In this document: positions 12,061 through 21,458 of the stretch, piece by piece
How the letters are laid out: each line of letters opens with the position of its first letter
How positions within the stretch are numbered: the stretch's first letter is position 1
Origin: Tsukamurella ocularis
GTDB lineage: Bacteria; Actinomycetota; Actinomycetes; Mycobacteriales; Mycobacteriaceae
Direction: 5' to 3'
DNA length: 64,000 nt
Assembly: GCF_024807615.1 (NCBI RefSeq)
Contig: NZ_JANUCJ010000004.1
Coordinates: 1-64,000, forward strand
The notes under the pieces: generated by a model
Told to the model about the DNA's origin: nothing
Seen by the model: the letters and a program-made list of their open reading frames with translations, nothing else
Databases searched by the model: none
Position numbers and translations under genes: made by a program

Positions 12061-12273
12061 TCCATCCTCTCCGATCGCGCATCGGCCGCCGCCGCTGCGT
12101 CTCGCGCCTCGGATCAGGGCGGCCCTCTGCACCTTGCCCATCGCGTTGCGGGGCAGCGCGTCCACGAACCGGATCGCGCGCAGACGCTTGTGCCACGGGA
12201 CATCGCGTCGACGAGCTCGGGCCGCAGGTCGCTGGCGCTGCCGCGCGGATCGGCCTTCTCCTGCAGTGACTCC
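12061..12273 (-). pseudogene. Remnant of an acyl-CoA synthetase C-terminus
   Basis: Between lhr and the thioesterase the minus strand encodes pieces of an AMP-binding ligase tail in two frames. One frame reads ADPRGSASDLRPELVDAM. The other reads VPWHKRLRAIRFVDALPRNAMGKVQRAALI, which contains the family's C-terminal catalytic-Lys motif (PRNAMGK). No start codon, N-terminal domain or single frame joins them, so it is a decayed fragment of perhaps 65 codons. The second piece is in frame with the thioesterase downstream. Confidence 0.7.
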
Positions 12274-12279
12274 CGCGGG

Positions 12280-15200
12280 TCAGCGCACGCGCAGCCCCTT
12301 CGGGGTGCGCGCGAAGCCGGCCGCCGCGAGCGCTCCCGCGAGAGGCGAGGTGAGGGCCGGGGCGCCGTCGACCTTCTCGACGGTGAGGCCGCCGAGCCGC
12401 GGCGCCGCCTCCGCGAGCGCGGTGAGCGCCGCCTCCGGCGCGTCGGTGAAGGTCAGCAGGGTGCGGCCGCCGCGCTCGACGAACAGCGCGAGCGCACCAT
12501 CGACCAGCACGACGAGGGCGCCCGCCTTGCGGCCGGGCCGCGCACCGTCGGGCGTCTCCGGCCAGGGGAGCGCGGCCCCGTACGGGTTGGCGGGGTCGGT
12601 GGCGGCCAGGACCAGCGCGGACGACTCCCCCCGCTCCTGGGCCCGCTCCAGCGCGGACGCCGCGTCGCGCAGTGCGTCGACGGTGCCGCCCCGCGCGAAC
12701 TGCGCCGCGCCCAGGCGCTCGATGAAGTAGCCGCGGCGCGCCTTGCCGGATTCCTCGAAAGCGGCCAGGGTGCGGTAGATCCGGGCGAAGCCGCCCTCGA
12801 CGTGCTCGGCCATCACTGCGCCGCGTGTCACCACGCCGTACCGTTCCAGTAACTGCTCCGCCAGGGCGGCGGACTGTTCCGTGGCGCTCGCCTCCGCCGG
12901 TGCGGGAGGCAGCGACCAGCGGCCGGCGACCATGGGTGGCGACTGGTCCACCGCGACGCGGAACCGCGCTCGGGGAGCGCGCCGCTGAGCGCGGTGGGCG
13001 GTGGCGCGTCGGCCACCCGCGAGTCTGGCTCGCACCGGGGCGAAGGTGTCGCCCGTGAGCCGACCCGCCCACACCAGGTCCCACAGCGCCTCCGGGGTGG
13101 CGCCGGTGAGCTGGCGGTAGAAGTACGCGCCGCCGCCGCGGATCGCGTCCTCGATCGTTTCGTGCGCCGGGGTGGCGTCGAGTGCGCCCGGCGGCGGCAA
13201 GGTGAGCGGCGCGAGATCAGCTGGGTGGAGAGCGATCCAGCCGTCCTGCGCGCCGATCGCGCCGTGCCCTGTCCACACCACCTCGCCCGTACCGGTCAGC
13301 TCGTCGAGCATGGCGGGCGAGTAGTCGGTGACGCGTTGCGGCAGTACGACCGACTCCCACGCGGAGGCGGGGATCGGGACCCCGGCCAGCTGGTCGATCA
13401 CGGCGGCGACGCCGTCGATCCCGCGCAGCGGGGCTTTGAGATGGTGCCAGCCCGCGAGGAACTCGGCGTAGGCGCGCTCGGGCACCGGCTCCACGTCCTG
13501 GCGGAGCCGGGCGAGGCTGCGCTGCCGGATGCGCCGCAGCACCTCGGCATCGCAGAACTGCGGGACCCCGTCGACGCCCGCGGCCTCGCCGTCCGGTACG
13601 AAGCGACCCTCGATCACCCGTCGCGCCGCGACCAGCTCCGTCAGCGGACGCTGCACCACAGCCACGCCCAGGCCGTAGCGCGCGGCGACCTCGGCGGCGG
13701 TGAACGGGCCGTGCCGGCGGGCGTACCGCGCGACCAGGTCTCCGACGGGGTCCGGTACGGCATCCGTGAACGCGGACGCGATGCCCGGCTGCAGGGGGAC
13801 GCCGAGACCGTCACGCAGCCGCGCCGCGTCCTCGACGGCGGCGATCCAGCCGTCACCGTATTCGAAGACCCTTCCCGCGCCGAGCAACTCGTCGACCGAG
13901 GAGGGCGCGCCCTCGGCGCGCTCGCCGATCTCGGCGCGGGACAGCGGCCCCAGCTCGCGGATCAGGTCCGCGACCTGCTCGACCGTGCGCGCCCGGTAGC
14001 CGGGCGCTGTGCGCTGCAGTTGCGCCGCGATCTCGGCGAGGATCTCGGCGTCGAGGAGCTCGGTCAGCTCGACCCGGCCGAGCAGTTGGGAGAGCACGGC
14101 CGGGTCCAGACTGAGCACGGCAGCGCGGCGCTCGGCCAGCGGCGCATCGCCCTCGTACATGAAGGCGCCGACGTAGCTGAACAGCAGCGAGGCCGCGAAG
14201 GGAGACGGCGCGACCGTCTCCACCTCCGCCAGCCGGACGGTGCGGGACTCGAGCGAGCGGTGCACCGCTATCAGCTCCGGCACGTCGTAGACGTCCTGCA
14301 GGCACTCGCGGACGGCCTCGAGGACGATGGGGAACTGGGGGTAGCCGCGCGCCACCTCGAGCAGCTGGCTCGCGCGCTGGCGCTGCTGCCAGAGCGGCGC
14401 CCGCTTGCCGGGGTCGCGGCGGGGCAGCAACAGTGCCCGGGCGGCGCACTCGCGGAACCGCGAGGCGAACAGGGCGCTGGAGCCCACGGCCTCGGTGACC
14501 AGGGCGTCGATCTCGTCCGGCTCGAAGCGGAAGAGTTCCGCGCCGGGCGGCGTGTCGTCGGTATCGGGCAGGCGGACGAGGATGCCGTCGTCCGTCGCGG
14601 TGACCGCGCCGGAGAGCCCCAGGGTGGCGTTCAGGCGCGCGCCGATGGCCAGCGCCCATGGGGCGTGCACCTTCATCCCGAGCGATGAGTGCAGCGCCAC
14701 GCGCCAGTCGCCCAGCTCGTCCCGGAACCGCTCCACCACCAGCGTGCGATCGGTGGGGAGCGCGCCCGTGGCTCGCTGCTGTTCGTCGAGTAGCGCGACG
14801 AGATTGTCGGTGGCCCACTCGCCGAGGCCCACGTCCTGGGCCCGAGCGCGCTGCTCGGGACCACTGAGCGCGGTGAACTCGCGGGTGAACCGGCCGATGG
14901 CGCGACCCAGTTCGGCGGGGCGGCCGACGGTGTCGCCGATCCAGAAGGGCAGCCGGCCGGGCTGGCCGAAGGCGGGGGAGACCAGCACCCGGTCGTGCGT
15001 GATCTCCTCGATCCTCCAGCTGGTGGCGCCGAGCGCGAAGACATCGCCGACGCGCGACTCGTACACCATCTCCTCGTCGAGTTCGCCTACGCGGGAGGCC
15101 TTCTCGCCCACCATGAAGACGCCGAACAGTCCGCGGTCGGGGATCGCGCCGCCGGAAGTCACGGCGAGCCGCCCGGCCCCGGGGCGGCCGGTGAGCGTGC

Positions 15201-16746
15201 CGGCGTCCCGGTCCCAGACCACCCGCGGGCGCAGCTCGCCGAAATCCTCGGCCGGGTACCGGCCAGAGATCAGGTCGAGCACCGCCTCGTACGCCGAATC
15301 CGGCAGCGCGGCATACGGATGCGCTCGTCGCACCAGGGCCAGCCAATCGTGCACATCCAGTTGATCCATGGCCGCGGCGGCGATGGTCTGCTGCGCCAGC
15401 ACGTCGAGCGGGTTGCGCGGCACGACCAGCTTCTCGATCGCGCCCTCGCGCATCCGCTGCACGGTGACGGTGCTGTGCAGCAGGTCCGTGCGGTGCTTCG
15501 GAAAGAAGACGCCGCGGCTCGGCTCGCCCACCTGGTGCCCGGCCCGGCCCACGCGTTGCAGGCCCGCGGCCACCGACGGCGGCGCCTCCACTTGGATCAC
15601 CAGATCGACCGCGCCCATGTCGATCCCGAGTTCCAGGCTGGAGGTGGCGACGACGCAGCGGAGCCGGCCGGACTTCAGGTCGTCCTCGATGATCGCGCGC
15701 TGCTCCTTGCTCACCGAGCCGTGATGCGCGCGCGCGAGCACCGCCTCCGCGCCGTGCGTCTGGCCGCTACCGAGCACCTGCGCGGGGGAGCCGCCCGCGA
15801 CTGCCGGGTTCGGTGGGCCGGCGTGCACGCCTGCGGCCAGCTCGTTGATCCGGGCGGTGAGCCGCTCCGCGAGCCGACGGGAGTTGGCGAAGACGATCGT
15901 GGAGCGGTGCCGCTCGATGAGCTCCACGATGGACGATTCCACGTGTGGCCACAGCGAACCCTGCTGCACCGGCTCGTCCGGATCGTCCGAGACCACGTCG
16001 AGTTCCGTCATGTCCGGGACGGGCACGGTGACGGTGAGCTCGAACTCCTTCTGCGAGGGCGGGCGCACGACCGTCGCGGGCCGTGGCCCGCCGAGGAAGG
16101 CCGCCACCTCCTGCGCCGGCTCGACGGTGGCGGACAGGCCGATCCGCTGGGCAGGGACATCGAGCAGCTCGTCGAGGCGCTCGAGCGAGAGCGCGAGGTG
16201 CGTGCCGCGCTTGGTTCCGGCGACGGCATGCACCTCGTCGACGATGACCGTACCCACCTGCGCAAGGGTCTCGCGCGCCTGGGAGGTGAGCATCAGGAAC
16301 AGCGATTCGGGCGTGGTGATGAGGATGTCGGGCGGCCTGCGCACGAGCTGCCGCCGCTGCTGCGCGGGCGTGTCGCCCGAGCGCACGCCGACGGTGACCG
16401 CGGGCGCCGGCTCACCGCGGCGCTCCCGGACCCGGGCGATCCCGGCGAGCGGCGCGCGCAGGTTGCGCTCCACGTCGACCGCGAGGGCCTTGAGCGGGGA
16501 GACGTAGAGGACGGAGGTTCCGCGGGTACCGGCGGACTCCGACGGGGCGGGGCGATCCGCGAGCCGGTCGAGGGCCCAGAGGAACGCCGAGAGGGTCTTG
16601 CCGGAGCCCGTGGGGGCCACGACCAGTGTGTTGTTTCCCTGTGCGATCGAGCGCCAGGCGCCGGCCTGCGCCGCGGTGGGGGCGGCGAAGGATTCGGCGA
16701 ACCATTCGGCGGTGGCGGGCGTGAACGCCCGGAGGGCGTCCGGCAT
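12280..16746 (-). CDS. lhr: Lhr-type large ATP-dependent DNA helicase
   Basis: A 1488-residue superfamily 2 helicase of the Lhr (long helicase-related) family. Mycobacterial homologues move 3' to 5' on single-stranded DNA, unwind RNA:DNA hybrids and belong to the mitomycin/DNA-damage response. APTGSGKT at about 44-51 is Walker A and VDEVHAVAG near 170 is the DEVH box. SSLELGIDMG and QRVGRAGHQ are motifs V and VI. The large C-terminal region contains the winged-helix and Lhr-specific domains. The frame is open 46 codons further, but ATG 16746 gives the conserved start. At 4.5 kb it is the longest gene in the window. Confidence 0.93.
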   Translation of the reverse strand: MPDALRAFTPATAEWFAESFAAPTAAQAGAWRSIAQGNNTLVVAPTGSGKTLSAFLWALDRLADRPAPSESAGTRGTSVLYVSPLKALAVDVERNLRAPLAGIARVRERRGEPAPAVTVGVRSGDTPAQQRRQLVRRPPDILITTPESLFLMLTSQARETLAQVGTVIVDEVHAVAGTKRGTHLALSLERLDELLDVPAQRIGLSATVEPAQEVAAFLGGPRPATVVRPPSQKEFELTVTVPVPDMTELDVVSDDPDEPVQQGSLWPHVESSIVELIERHRSTIVFANSRRLAERLTARINELAAGVHAGPPNPAVAGGSPAQVLGSGQTHGAEAVLARAHHGSVSKEQRAIIEDDLKSGRLRCVVATSSLELGIDMGAVDLVIQVEAPPSVAAGLQRVGRAGHQVGEPSRGVFFPKHRTDLLHSTVTVQRMREGAIEKLVVPRNPLDVLAQQTIAAAAMDQLDVHDWLALVRRAHPYAALPDSAYEAVLDLISGRYPAEDFGELRPRVVWDRDAGTLTGRPGAGRLAVTSGGAIPDRGLFGVFMVGEKASRVGELDEEMVYESRVGDVFALGATSWRIEEITHDRVLVSPAFGQPGRLPFWIGDTVGRPAELGRAIGRFTREFTALSGPEQRARAQDVGLGEWATDNLVALLDEQQRATGALPTDRTLVVERFRDELGDWRVALHSSLGMKVHAPWALAIGARLNATLGLSGAVTATDDGILVRLPDTDDTPPGAELFRFEPDEIDALVTEAVGSSALFASRFRECAARALLLPRRDPGKRAPLWQQRQRASQLLEVARGYPQFPIVLEAVRECLQDVYDVPELIAVHRSLESRTVRLAEVETVAPSPFAASLLFSYVGAFMYEGDAPLAERRAAVLSLDPAVLSQLLGRVELTELLDAEILAEIAAQLQRTAPGYRARTVEQVADLIRELGPLSRAEIGERAEGAPSSVDELLGAGRVFEYGDGWIAAVEDAARLRDGLGVPLQPGIASAFTDAVPDPVGDLVARYARRHGPFTAAEVAARYGLGVAVVQRPLTELVAARRVIEGRFVPDGEAAGVDGVPQFCDAEVLRRIRQRSLARLRQDVEPVPERAYAEFLAGWHHLKAPLRGIDGVAAVIDQLAGVPIPASAWESVVLPQRVTDYSPAMLDELTGTGEVVWTGHGAIGAQDGWIALHPADLAPLTLPPPGALDATPAHETIEDAIRGGGAYFYRQLTGATPEALWDLVWAGRLTGDTFAPVRARLAGGRRATAHRAQRRAPRARFRVAVDQSPPMVAGRWSLPPAPAEASATEQSAALAEQLLERYGVVTRGAVMAEHVEGGFARIYRTLAAFEESGKARRGYFIERLGAAQFARGGTVDALRDAASALERAQERGESSALVLAATDPANPYGAALPWPETPDGARPGRKAGALVVLVDGALALFVERGGRTLLTFTDAPEAALTALAEAAPRLGGLTVEKVDGAPALTSPLAGALAAAGFARTPKGLRVR

Positions 16747-16955
16747 GGGTACATCATGGCGCAGCCCTCCGACATGTGGCCGCGACCGGAACGTTCGGTC
16801 CGCCGGCCCGTGGAACCCCGACGCGTTGGTTGCCTGGCAGTACGGACGACGGGTGGGTCGACGGGCACACGTCCGGCGACACACCAGTGATTGTTGTTGT
16901 TTGTGAGGCTCATGTGATTCATGATGTTCGAGAGGTACGGACCTAAGGAGCAGGA

Positions 16956-17573
16956 ATGACCACGCACGTCTCGTCGAACAGCCACCGTCGCGCCTGGGTC
17001 CGGGGTGCCGTCGCTGCGGCGGCCGTCGCCGTGGGCATCAGCGGCACCCTCGCTGCGGTAGCCAGGGCCGACCAGCAGGTCGGCAACTTCCTCGTCAAGG
17101 GCCAGATCGAGGTCTCCTACTTCGCCACCGGCGGGCCGGCGACGTGGGGAGTGCCGCTCATCGCCGAGACGAACGCCGGCCGCGGCGGCAAGTTCCAGAC
17201 CTTCAAGAATCAGGCCTCGTTCTACTGGCACCCCGGCGCCGACGGAGGCAACGCCCACCAGATCGGCGGTGCGATCCGCGCCAAGTGGGGCGAGAACCGC
17301 TGGGAGAATGGCCCGCTGGGCTACCCGACGACCGACGAGCTGCAGTCCCGCGGCCCGTTCAACGCCGTCACGGGCGCGATGAACGCCTTCCAGGGCGGTG
17401 TGATCTATTGGTCGCCCGCGTCCGGCGCGTGGCCCGTGTGGGGCGAGATCCTGGTCAAGTGGAGCGCCGACAAGCGCGAATCCGGCAAGTACGGCTACCC
17501 GACCGGTCCCGAGATCCGCACCGGCAGCAGCTTCTCCCAGACCTTCCAGCGCGGAGTGATCACCTGGCCCTGA
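16956..17573 (+). CDS. Secreted LGFP-repeat protein
   Basis: A 205-residue exported protein. An Arg-rich N-terminus and a hydrophobic Ala/Val stretch end in a likely signal-peptidase site (AVARA, before DQQVGNF). The mature part is built of LGFP-type repeats: GGPATWGVPLIAET, GPLGYPTTDE and KYGYPTGPE, each followed by an aromatic stretch (FYWHPG, VIYWSPASGA, VITWP). LGFP modules occur in corynebacterial cell-wall proteins such as the mycolyltransferase Cop1 and may contact the mycolyl-arabinogalactan layer. Here there is no catalytic domain. TAAGGAG precedes the ATG. The 209 bases upstream hold no gene. Confidence 0.85.
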   Translation: MTTHVSSNSHRRAWVRGAVAAAAVAVGISGTLAAVARADQQVGNFLVKGQIEVSYFATGGPATWGVPLIAETNAGRGGKFQTFKNQASFYWHPGADGGNAHQIGGAIRAKWGENRWENGPLGYPTTDELQSRGPFNAVTGAMNAFQGGVIYWSPASGAWPVWGEILVKWSADKRESGKYGYPTGPEIRTGSSFSQTFQRGVITWP

Positions 17574-17655
17574 GCGTCGTCGGGCCCCTTCCGAGCATGC
17601 CGAGTCGTGCGGGGAAATCCTCGGGGCGAACCCGACCGGCGGGTGCTGCCGCGAT

Positions 17656-19419
17656 CTAGTGCGCGCCGGCGCGGAGGTAATGGCCCGTCTGCTGATCGCG
17701 GCCGTAACCGGTGACGAACTCCCCGAGCCGGAAGACGACCCGGCCGCCGATGCCCGTGGCTACGACGGTCGCGTCGTTGCGGTTGACCATGCGTGAGAGA
17801 CCGTCGAAGAAGGGCGCTTCGGCCTCGTAGTACGCGTCGACGGTCTCGTCCAACCGCTCCGGATCGACGATCACGAAGTCGGCGCGGTCGCCCTCGCGCA
17901 GGAAGCCCGCATCGAGCCCGAACCAGGTCCCCAGCTCGCCGGTGAGGCGGTGCACGGCCCGGCCCAGTGGCAGCACCGTACGACCCGCCTCCTCGGCATC
18001 GCGCATCCGCTTGAGGAAGCGCAGCGGGAAGTTGTAGAACGCCATGTTCCGCAGGTGCGCTCCGGCGTCCGAGAAACCCAGGTGCAGGTTCGGGTCCTTG
18101 GCCATCTCGTCGAGTACCGCGGGACGGTCGTTGCCGACCGTCGTGGTCCACCGGACGTTCTTCTCCCCGTTCTCGACAAGGACGTCCAGGAAGGCATCGA
18201 GCGGCGCGATACCCCGCTCGTCGGCGATCGCGCCGAAACTGCGACCGACGAGCGAGGTGTCCGGGCAGTCGACGATGACCGCGTCGTGGAAGTCCTTGTG
18301 CCACAGTCCCGGCTTGTGCTTCTTGAGGGCGAACTCGCGCCGGAACCGGCGGCGGTACTCCGCGTCGGCCATGAGCTCGTTGCGCTCGAGCTGATCCCGG
18401 ATGTGCAGCGCGGCGGTCCCCGCGCCGAACTCCTCGAAGACCGGGAGGTCGATGCCGTCGGAGTACAGAGTGAAGGGCAACGGCAAGTGCTGGAAGGCAA
18501 TCCGGGAGCCGAAGACCCGATTGCCGATCGCGGCGGCGGAGCCGAAGAGGCGATGTGCGCCGCGGGCGGACTTCGAATCCGCAGCCACCAGCAGGCTCAC
18601 CGGGACCTTCCGGCCGTGCGCGAACAGCCGGCTGCTCGAGGCGAGGAAGAACATCACCACCGTGAGCGGGTTGTTGATGTTCGGGGCGCTCTGCAGGATC
18701 CGGCCGCGCCTGCGCAGGACATTGATGAGGTGCCAGCGCTCGTGCCACCACGCGTAGGTGGAGGGCAGCGCGCGGGAGCGGAAGCGGTCACCGTCGAGCT
18801 TGTCGATGGGGGCGTCCATGCCGGACATGCCCACCATGCCGGCGTCGAGCGCGCGGTCGAGCATCTCCGCCATGCGGCGCAGTTCCGCGCGGGAGGGGAG
18901 CGACCAGGTGTCGGTGGCACGGCGCAGGCCCATCACGGCGGTACGCAGATCCGAATGGCCGAGGAAGGACGCGACGTTCGGGCCGAGCGGCAGGGAGTCG
19001 AGGCGCTTGACGTAGCCCTCGGGCTCGGTCCAGTCCTGGAAGTCCTCCAGCGCGGCGATGACGTGCTTGCGGGGCACCGCCTCGACGCGGCTGAACAGAT
19101 CGGCGGCGTCCTCGGGGCGGGCGTAGACGGTGGACATCGAACAGCAGCCCAGGATCGCGGTCGTGACGCCGTGCCGGACGGATTCGTCGAGCCCGGGGTT
19201 GAGCAGGACCTCGGCGTCGTAGTGCGTGTGGATGTCGACGAAGCCGGGCAACACCCACTTGCCGCTCGCGTCGATCACCTCGGGGCACCCGGCCTCGTGG
19301 AGCGGCTCGGTCGACGTGGTGACGACGCGGCCGTCAGCGATGCCGAGGTGCGCGCGCCGGGGCTCGGCGCCCGTCCCGTCGAACCAGAGGCCGTCGCGGA
19401 TGATGAGGTCGTAGCGCAT
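17656..19419 (-). CDS. D-aminoacylase-like amidohydrolase
   Basis: A 587-residue metal-dependent amidohydrolase related to N-acyl-D-amino-acid deacylases. It opens with YDLIIRDGLWFDGTG, and VLPGFVDIHTHYDAEVLLNP carries the metal-binding HTH and DAE residues. SLVGRSFGAIADERG and LGFSDAGAHLRNM supply the late Asp and His, and the C-terminal beta strand is DADFV-like (REGDRADFVIVDPERLDE). Substrates in the family range from N-acyl-D-amino acids to other amides, so the exact one is open. The frame extends upstream, but GGGAG before ATG 19419 fixes the start. It is probably monocistronic. Confidence 0.8.
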   Translation of the reverse strand: MRYDLIIRDGLWFDGTGAEPRRAHLGIADGRVVTTSTEPLHEAGCPEVIDASGKWVLPGFVDIHTHYDAEVLLNPGLDESVRHGVTTAILGCCSMSTVYARPEDAADLFSRVEAVPRKHVIAALEDFQDWTEPEGYVKRLDSLPLGPNVASFLGHSDLRTAVMGLRRATDTWSLPSRAELRRMAEMLDRALDAGMVGMSGMDAPIDKLDGDRFRSRALPSTYAWWHERWHLINVLRRRGRILQSAPNINNPLTVVMFFLASSSRLFAHGRKVPVSLLVAADSKSARGAHRLFGSAAAIGNRVFGSRIAFQHLPLPFTLYSDGIDLPVFEEFGAGTAALHIRDQLERNELMADAEYRRRFRREFALKKHKPGLWHKDFHDAVIVDCPDTSLVGRSFGAIADERGIAPLDAFLDVLVENGEKNVRWTTTVGNDRPAVLDEMAKDPNLHLGFSDAGAHLRNMAFYNFPLRFLKRMRDAEEAGRTVLPLGRAVHRLTGELGTWFGLDAGFLREGDRADFVIVDPERLDETVDAYYEAEAPFFDGLSRMVNRNDATVVATGIGGRVVFRLGEFVTGYGRDQQTGHYLRAGAH

Positions 19420-19512
19420 CTGGGCTCCCGCTCGTCGTGTGACGATGGTGAGCGTAATCGACCTGGGCCGTCCGTGCCGGACCACTGTGGGATCGGGACC
19501 CGGCACGCGGGG

Positions 19513-20073
19513 TCAGCGGGCGGCGACCAGGTGGCGCTCGGTGGCGGCGGTCAGTTCGTCGAGCAGGGCGGCCAGCTCGGCCGGGCGGCGGTCGATCGGG
19601 GAGAAGGCGCCGGCACCGTCGAAGTCGGTGAACAGGCCCAGGCTGACCTGTGCGCGGGCGTCGACCATGGAGAAGTTGGCGGTGATCTGGCGCCAGTGCT
19701 CCACCGCGCGGACGCCGCCGTCGGCGCCGTAGGCGACGAAGCCCACGGTCTTGCCGGCCCACTCAGGGCCGATCGAGTCGAAGGCGTTCTTGAAGGCGCC
19801 GGGGATGGAGTGGTTGTACTCCGGGGTGACGAAGACGAAGCCGTCCTGCGCGTCGACGGCCTGGCCCCACGCGGTGACCGCAGCGCTGTCGTACTGGCGG
19901 TTCGCGGCGCCCGGCACGGTGGCGGAGGTCAGCAGCGGGACGTCGAACTCCTTGAGGTCCAGCACGGTGGCCTCAACGCCGTCGCGCGCCGCGGCCGCCG
20001 CCGCGACCCACTCGCCGACCTGCTCGGCCTTGCGGCCGTCGCGGATGGAGCCGAGGATGATGCCGATCTTCAT
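19513..20073 (-). CDS. NAD(P)H-dependent FMN reductase
   Basis: A 186-residue flavodoxin-fold reductase. MKIGIILGSIRDGRKAEQVGEW holds the FMN phosphate-binding loop (GSxRxGR). FVTPEYNHSIPGAFKNAFD is the isoalloxazine-contacting signature of the FMN_red family. Such enzymes reduce FMN or quinones and dyes in the cytoplasm. GAAAGGA precedes the ATG. It lies 93 bases from the amidohydrolase on the same strand and is divergent from the XRE-cupin regulator. Confidence 0.88.
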   Translation of the reverse strand: MKIGIILGSIRDGRKAEQVGEWVAAAAAARDGVEATVLDLKEFDVPLLTSATVPGAANRQYDSAAVTAWGQAVDAQDGFVFVTPEYNHSIPGAFKNAFDSIGPEWAGKTVGFVAYGADGGVRAVEHWRQITANFSMVDARAQVSLGLFTDFDGAGAFSPIDRRPAELAALLDELTAATERHLVAAR

Positions 20074-20181
20074 AGGAGTCCTTTCGACAGTGTGCTCGCC
20101 CGCTCGGGCGTGATGTCCACCGTAGCGGGGCGGACCGCGGTCCGCTAGGCGGGGGGAGGTGGATTCGGCACAATCGGTCAC

Positions 20182-20754
20182 ATGGCAGACGATCCGGTTC
20201 TCGAACAGGTCGGGCCGCGGTTGCGCGCGATCCGGCAGGAGCGCGACATCACCCTGACCGCCGTCGCGGAGGCCACGGGCATCTCGGTGAGCACGCTGTC
20301 GCGGCTCGAGGGCGGCACCCGCAAGCCCACGCTGGAACTGCTGCTGCCGCTCGCGCGCACATACGGTCTGCCGCTCGACGAGCTCGTCGACGCGCCCGAG
20401 ACCGGCGATCCGCGTGTGCGGCTCAAGCCGGTGCGGCACGGCGACCACGTTATCGTGCCGCTCACCCGGCGCGCCGGCGGGCTGCGCACCTTCAAGGAGG
20501 TCATCCGGCCCCGGCCCGGGGCGCAGACGCGTACGCAGGTGTCGCACCCCGGCTACCACTGGCTGTACGTGCTCGACGGCAACCTGCGGCTGTTGTTGGG
20601 GGAGAAGGACATGGTGGTCAAGCCCGGTGAGGTGATCGAGTTCGACACCCGGTTGCCGCACTGGTTCGGCAGCGCCGACGGCGAGCCCGTCGAGTACCTC
20701 GGCATCTACGGCCCGCAGGGCGAACGCGCCCACCATGTGGGGCGCGCGGAGTAG
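20182..20754 (+). CDS. XRE-family regulator with cupin sensor domain
   Basis: A 190-residue transcription factor. Residues 8-65 form a helix-turn-helix of the XRE/Cro type (LRAIRQERDITLTAVAEATGISVSTLSRLEGG). Residues 110-180 form a cupin barrel (HPGYHWLYVLDGNLRLLLGEKDMVVKPGEVIEFDTRLPHWFG) that probably senses a small ligand. Regulators of this layout often control amine, amino acid or redox genes next to them. It is divergent from the FMN reductase with 108 bases between, so that gene is the likeliest target besides itself. Confidence 0.85.
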   Translation: MADDPVLEQVGPRLRAIRQERDITLTAVAEATGISVSTLSRLEGGTRKPTLELLLPLARTYGLPLDELVDAPETGDPRVRLKPVRHGDHVIVPLTRRAGGLRTFKEVIRPRPGAQTRTQVSHPGYHWLYVLDGNLRLLLGEKDMVVKPGEVIEFDTRLPHWFGSADGEPVEYLGIYGPQGERAHHVGRAE

Positions 20755-20793
20755 GTGGTGTTCGGTTCGCGTCCAGGACGAGACGAGAATTGG

Positions 20794-21417
20794 TTACTGC
20801 GGTGCGCACCAGATGGTGCGGACGAACACGGCAGTCAGTGTGTCGGCCGTGCGTTCCAGATCTGCAGGGACCGGATCGGCGAGCGACAGTTCCCATCCGG
20901 CCCGCCACATCATCGCCATTAGGGCGGCGGCGATGTCCCCTCCAGCTGGACCCGCGGGGGCGCGTCCAGCCGACCGTTCGGCGTCGATGAGGGCGCCGAG
21001 AGTTCCGCTGATGCGGTCCCGCATCGCACGCCAGGGACCGTCGAGGCGGTCGTAGTACCCCTCGGAGGGAACCATGGCTCGTAATAGTGGTCCATCATTG
21101 ACCCACCGTGTTAGGTACTTCGCGACGGCGTGACGGATGGCTGTCCGCGGCGGCTTGATGTCGGCGAACTCGTCCAGGATCGCACCGAGATCATTCAGGC
21201 TGTTGGTGATCAGGGTGTAGACGACCGTGTCCTTCGAGTCGAAGTAGAGATAGAACGCCGATCGGGACAAGCCTGCGCCCCTCGCCAACTCATCGATAGT
21301 GATCGCGGACAGAGGCTTCTCGTCGAGAAGTCGACGCCCTGTGGCGAGGATCGCGGCCTCGCGCTGGTCTCCCTTCGTTGGGCGCCGTCGATTCCGCGCT
21401 TGCCCGGTCTCCGTCAC
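20794..21417 (-). CDS. EthR-like TetR-family regulator
   Basis: A 207-residue TetR repressor. DQREAAILATGRRLLDEKPLSAITIDELARGAGLSRSAFYLYFDSKD is a full helix-turn-helix of the EthR subgroup. The C-terminal half (VIDAER-like LIDAERSAGRAPAG, then the helix ending ELSLADPVPADLERTADTL) also follows EthR. EthR represses the monooxygenase ethA in M. tuberculosis. Here the gene lies 41 bases downstream of an exported peptidase on the same strand. It has its own leaderless promoter (TAGGCT, six bases before the GTG). A TGTC/GACA pair brackets that -10 element. Confidence 0.82.
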   Translation of the reverse strand: MTETGQARNRRRPTKGDQREAAILATGRRLLDEKPLSAITIDELARGAGLSRSAFYLYFDSKDTVVYTLITNSLNDLGAILDEFADIKPPRTAIRHAVAKYLTRWVNDGPLLRAMVPSEGYYDRLDGPWRAMRDRISGTLGALIDAERSAGRAPAGPAGGDIAAALMAMMWRAGWELSLADPVPADLERTADTLTAVFVRTIWCAPQ

Positions 21418-21423
21418 ATGTCG

Positions 21424-21429
21424 AGCCTA
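21424..21429 (-). promoter_or_regulatory. Leaderless -10 element of the TetR gene
   Basis: TAGGCT on the minus strand, six bases before the GTG at 21417. It is flanked by TGTC on one side and GACA on the other, a possible autoregulatory half-site pair. Confidence 0.5.
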
Positions 21430-21458
21430 CTGACACGTTACTGATGAATTCAGCTTCG

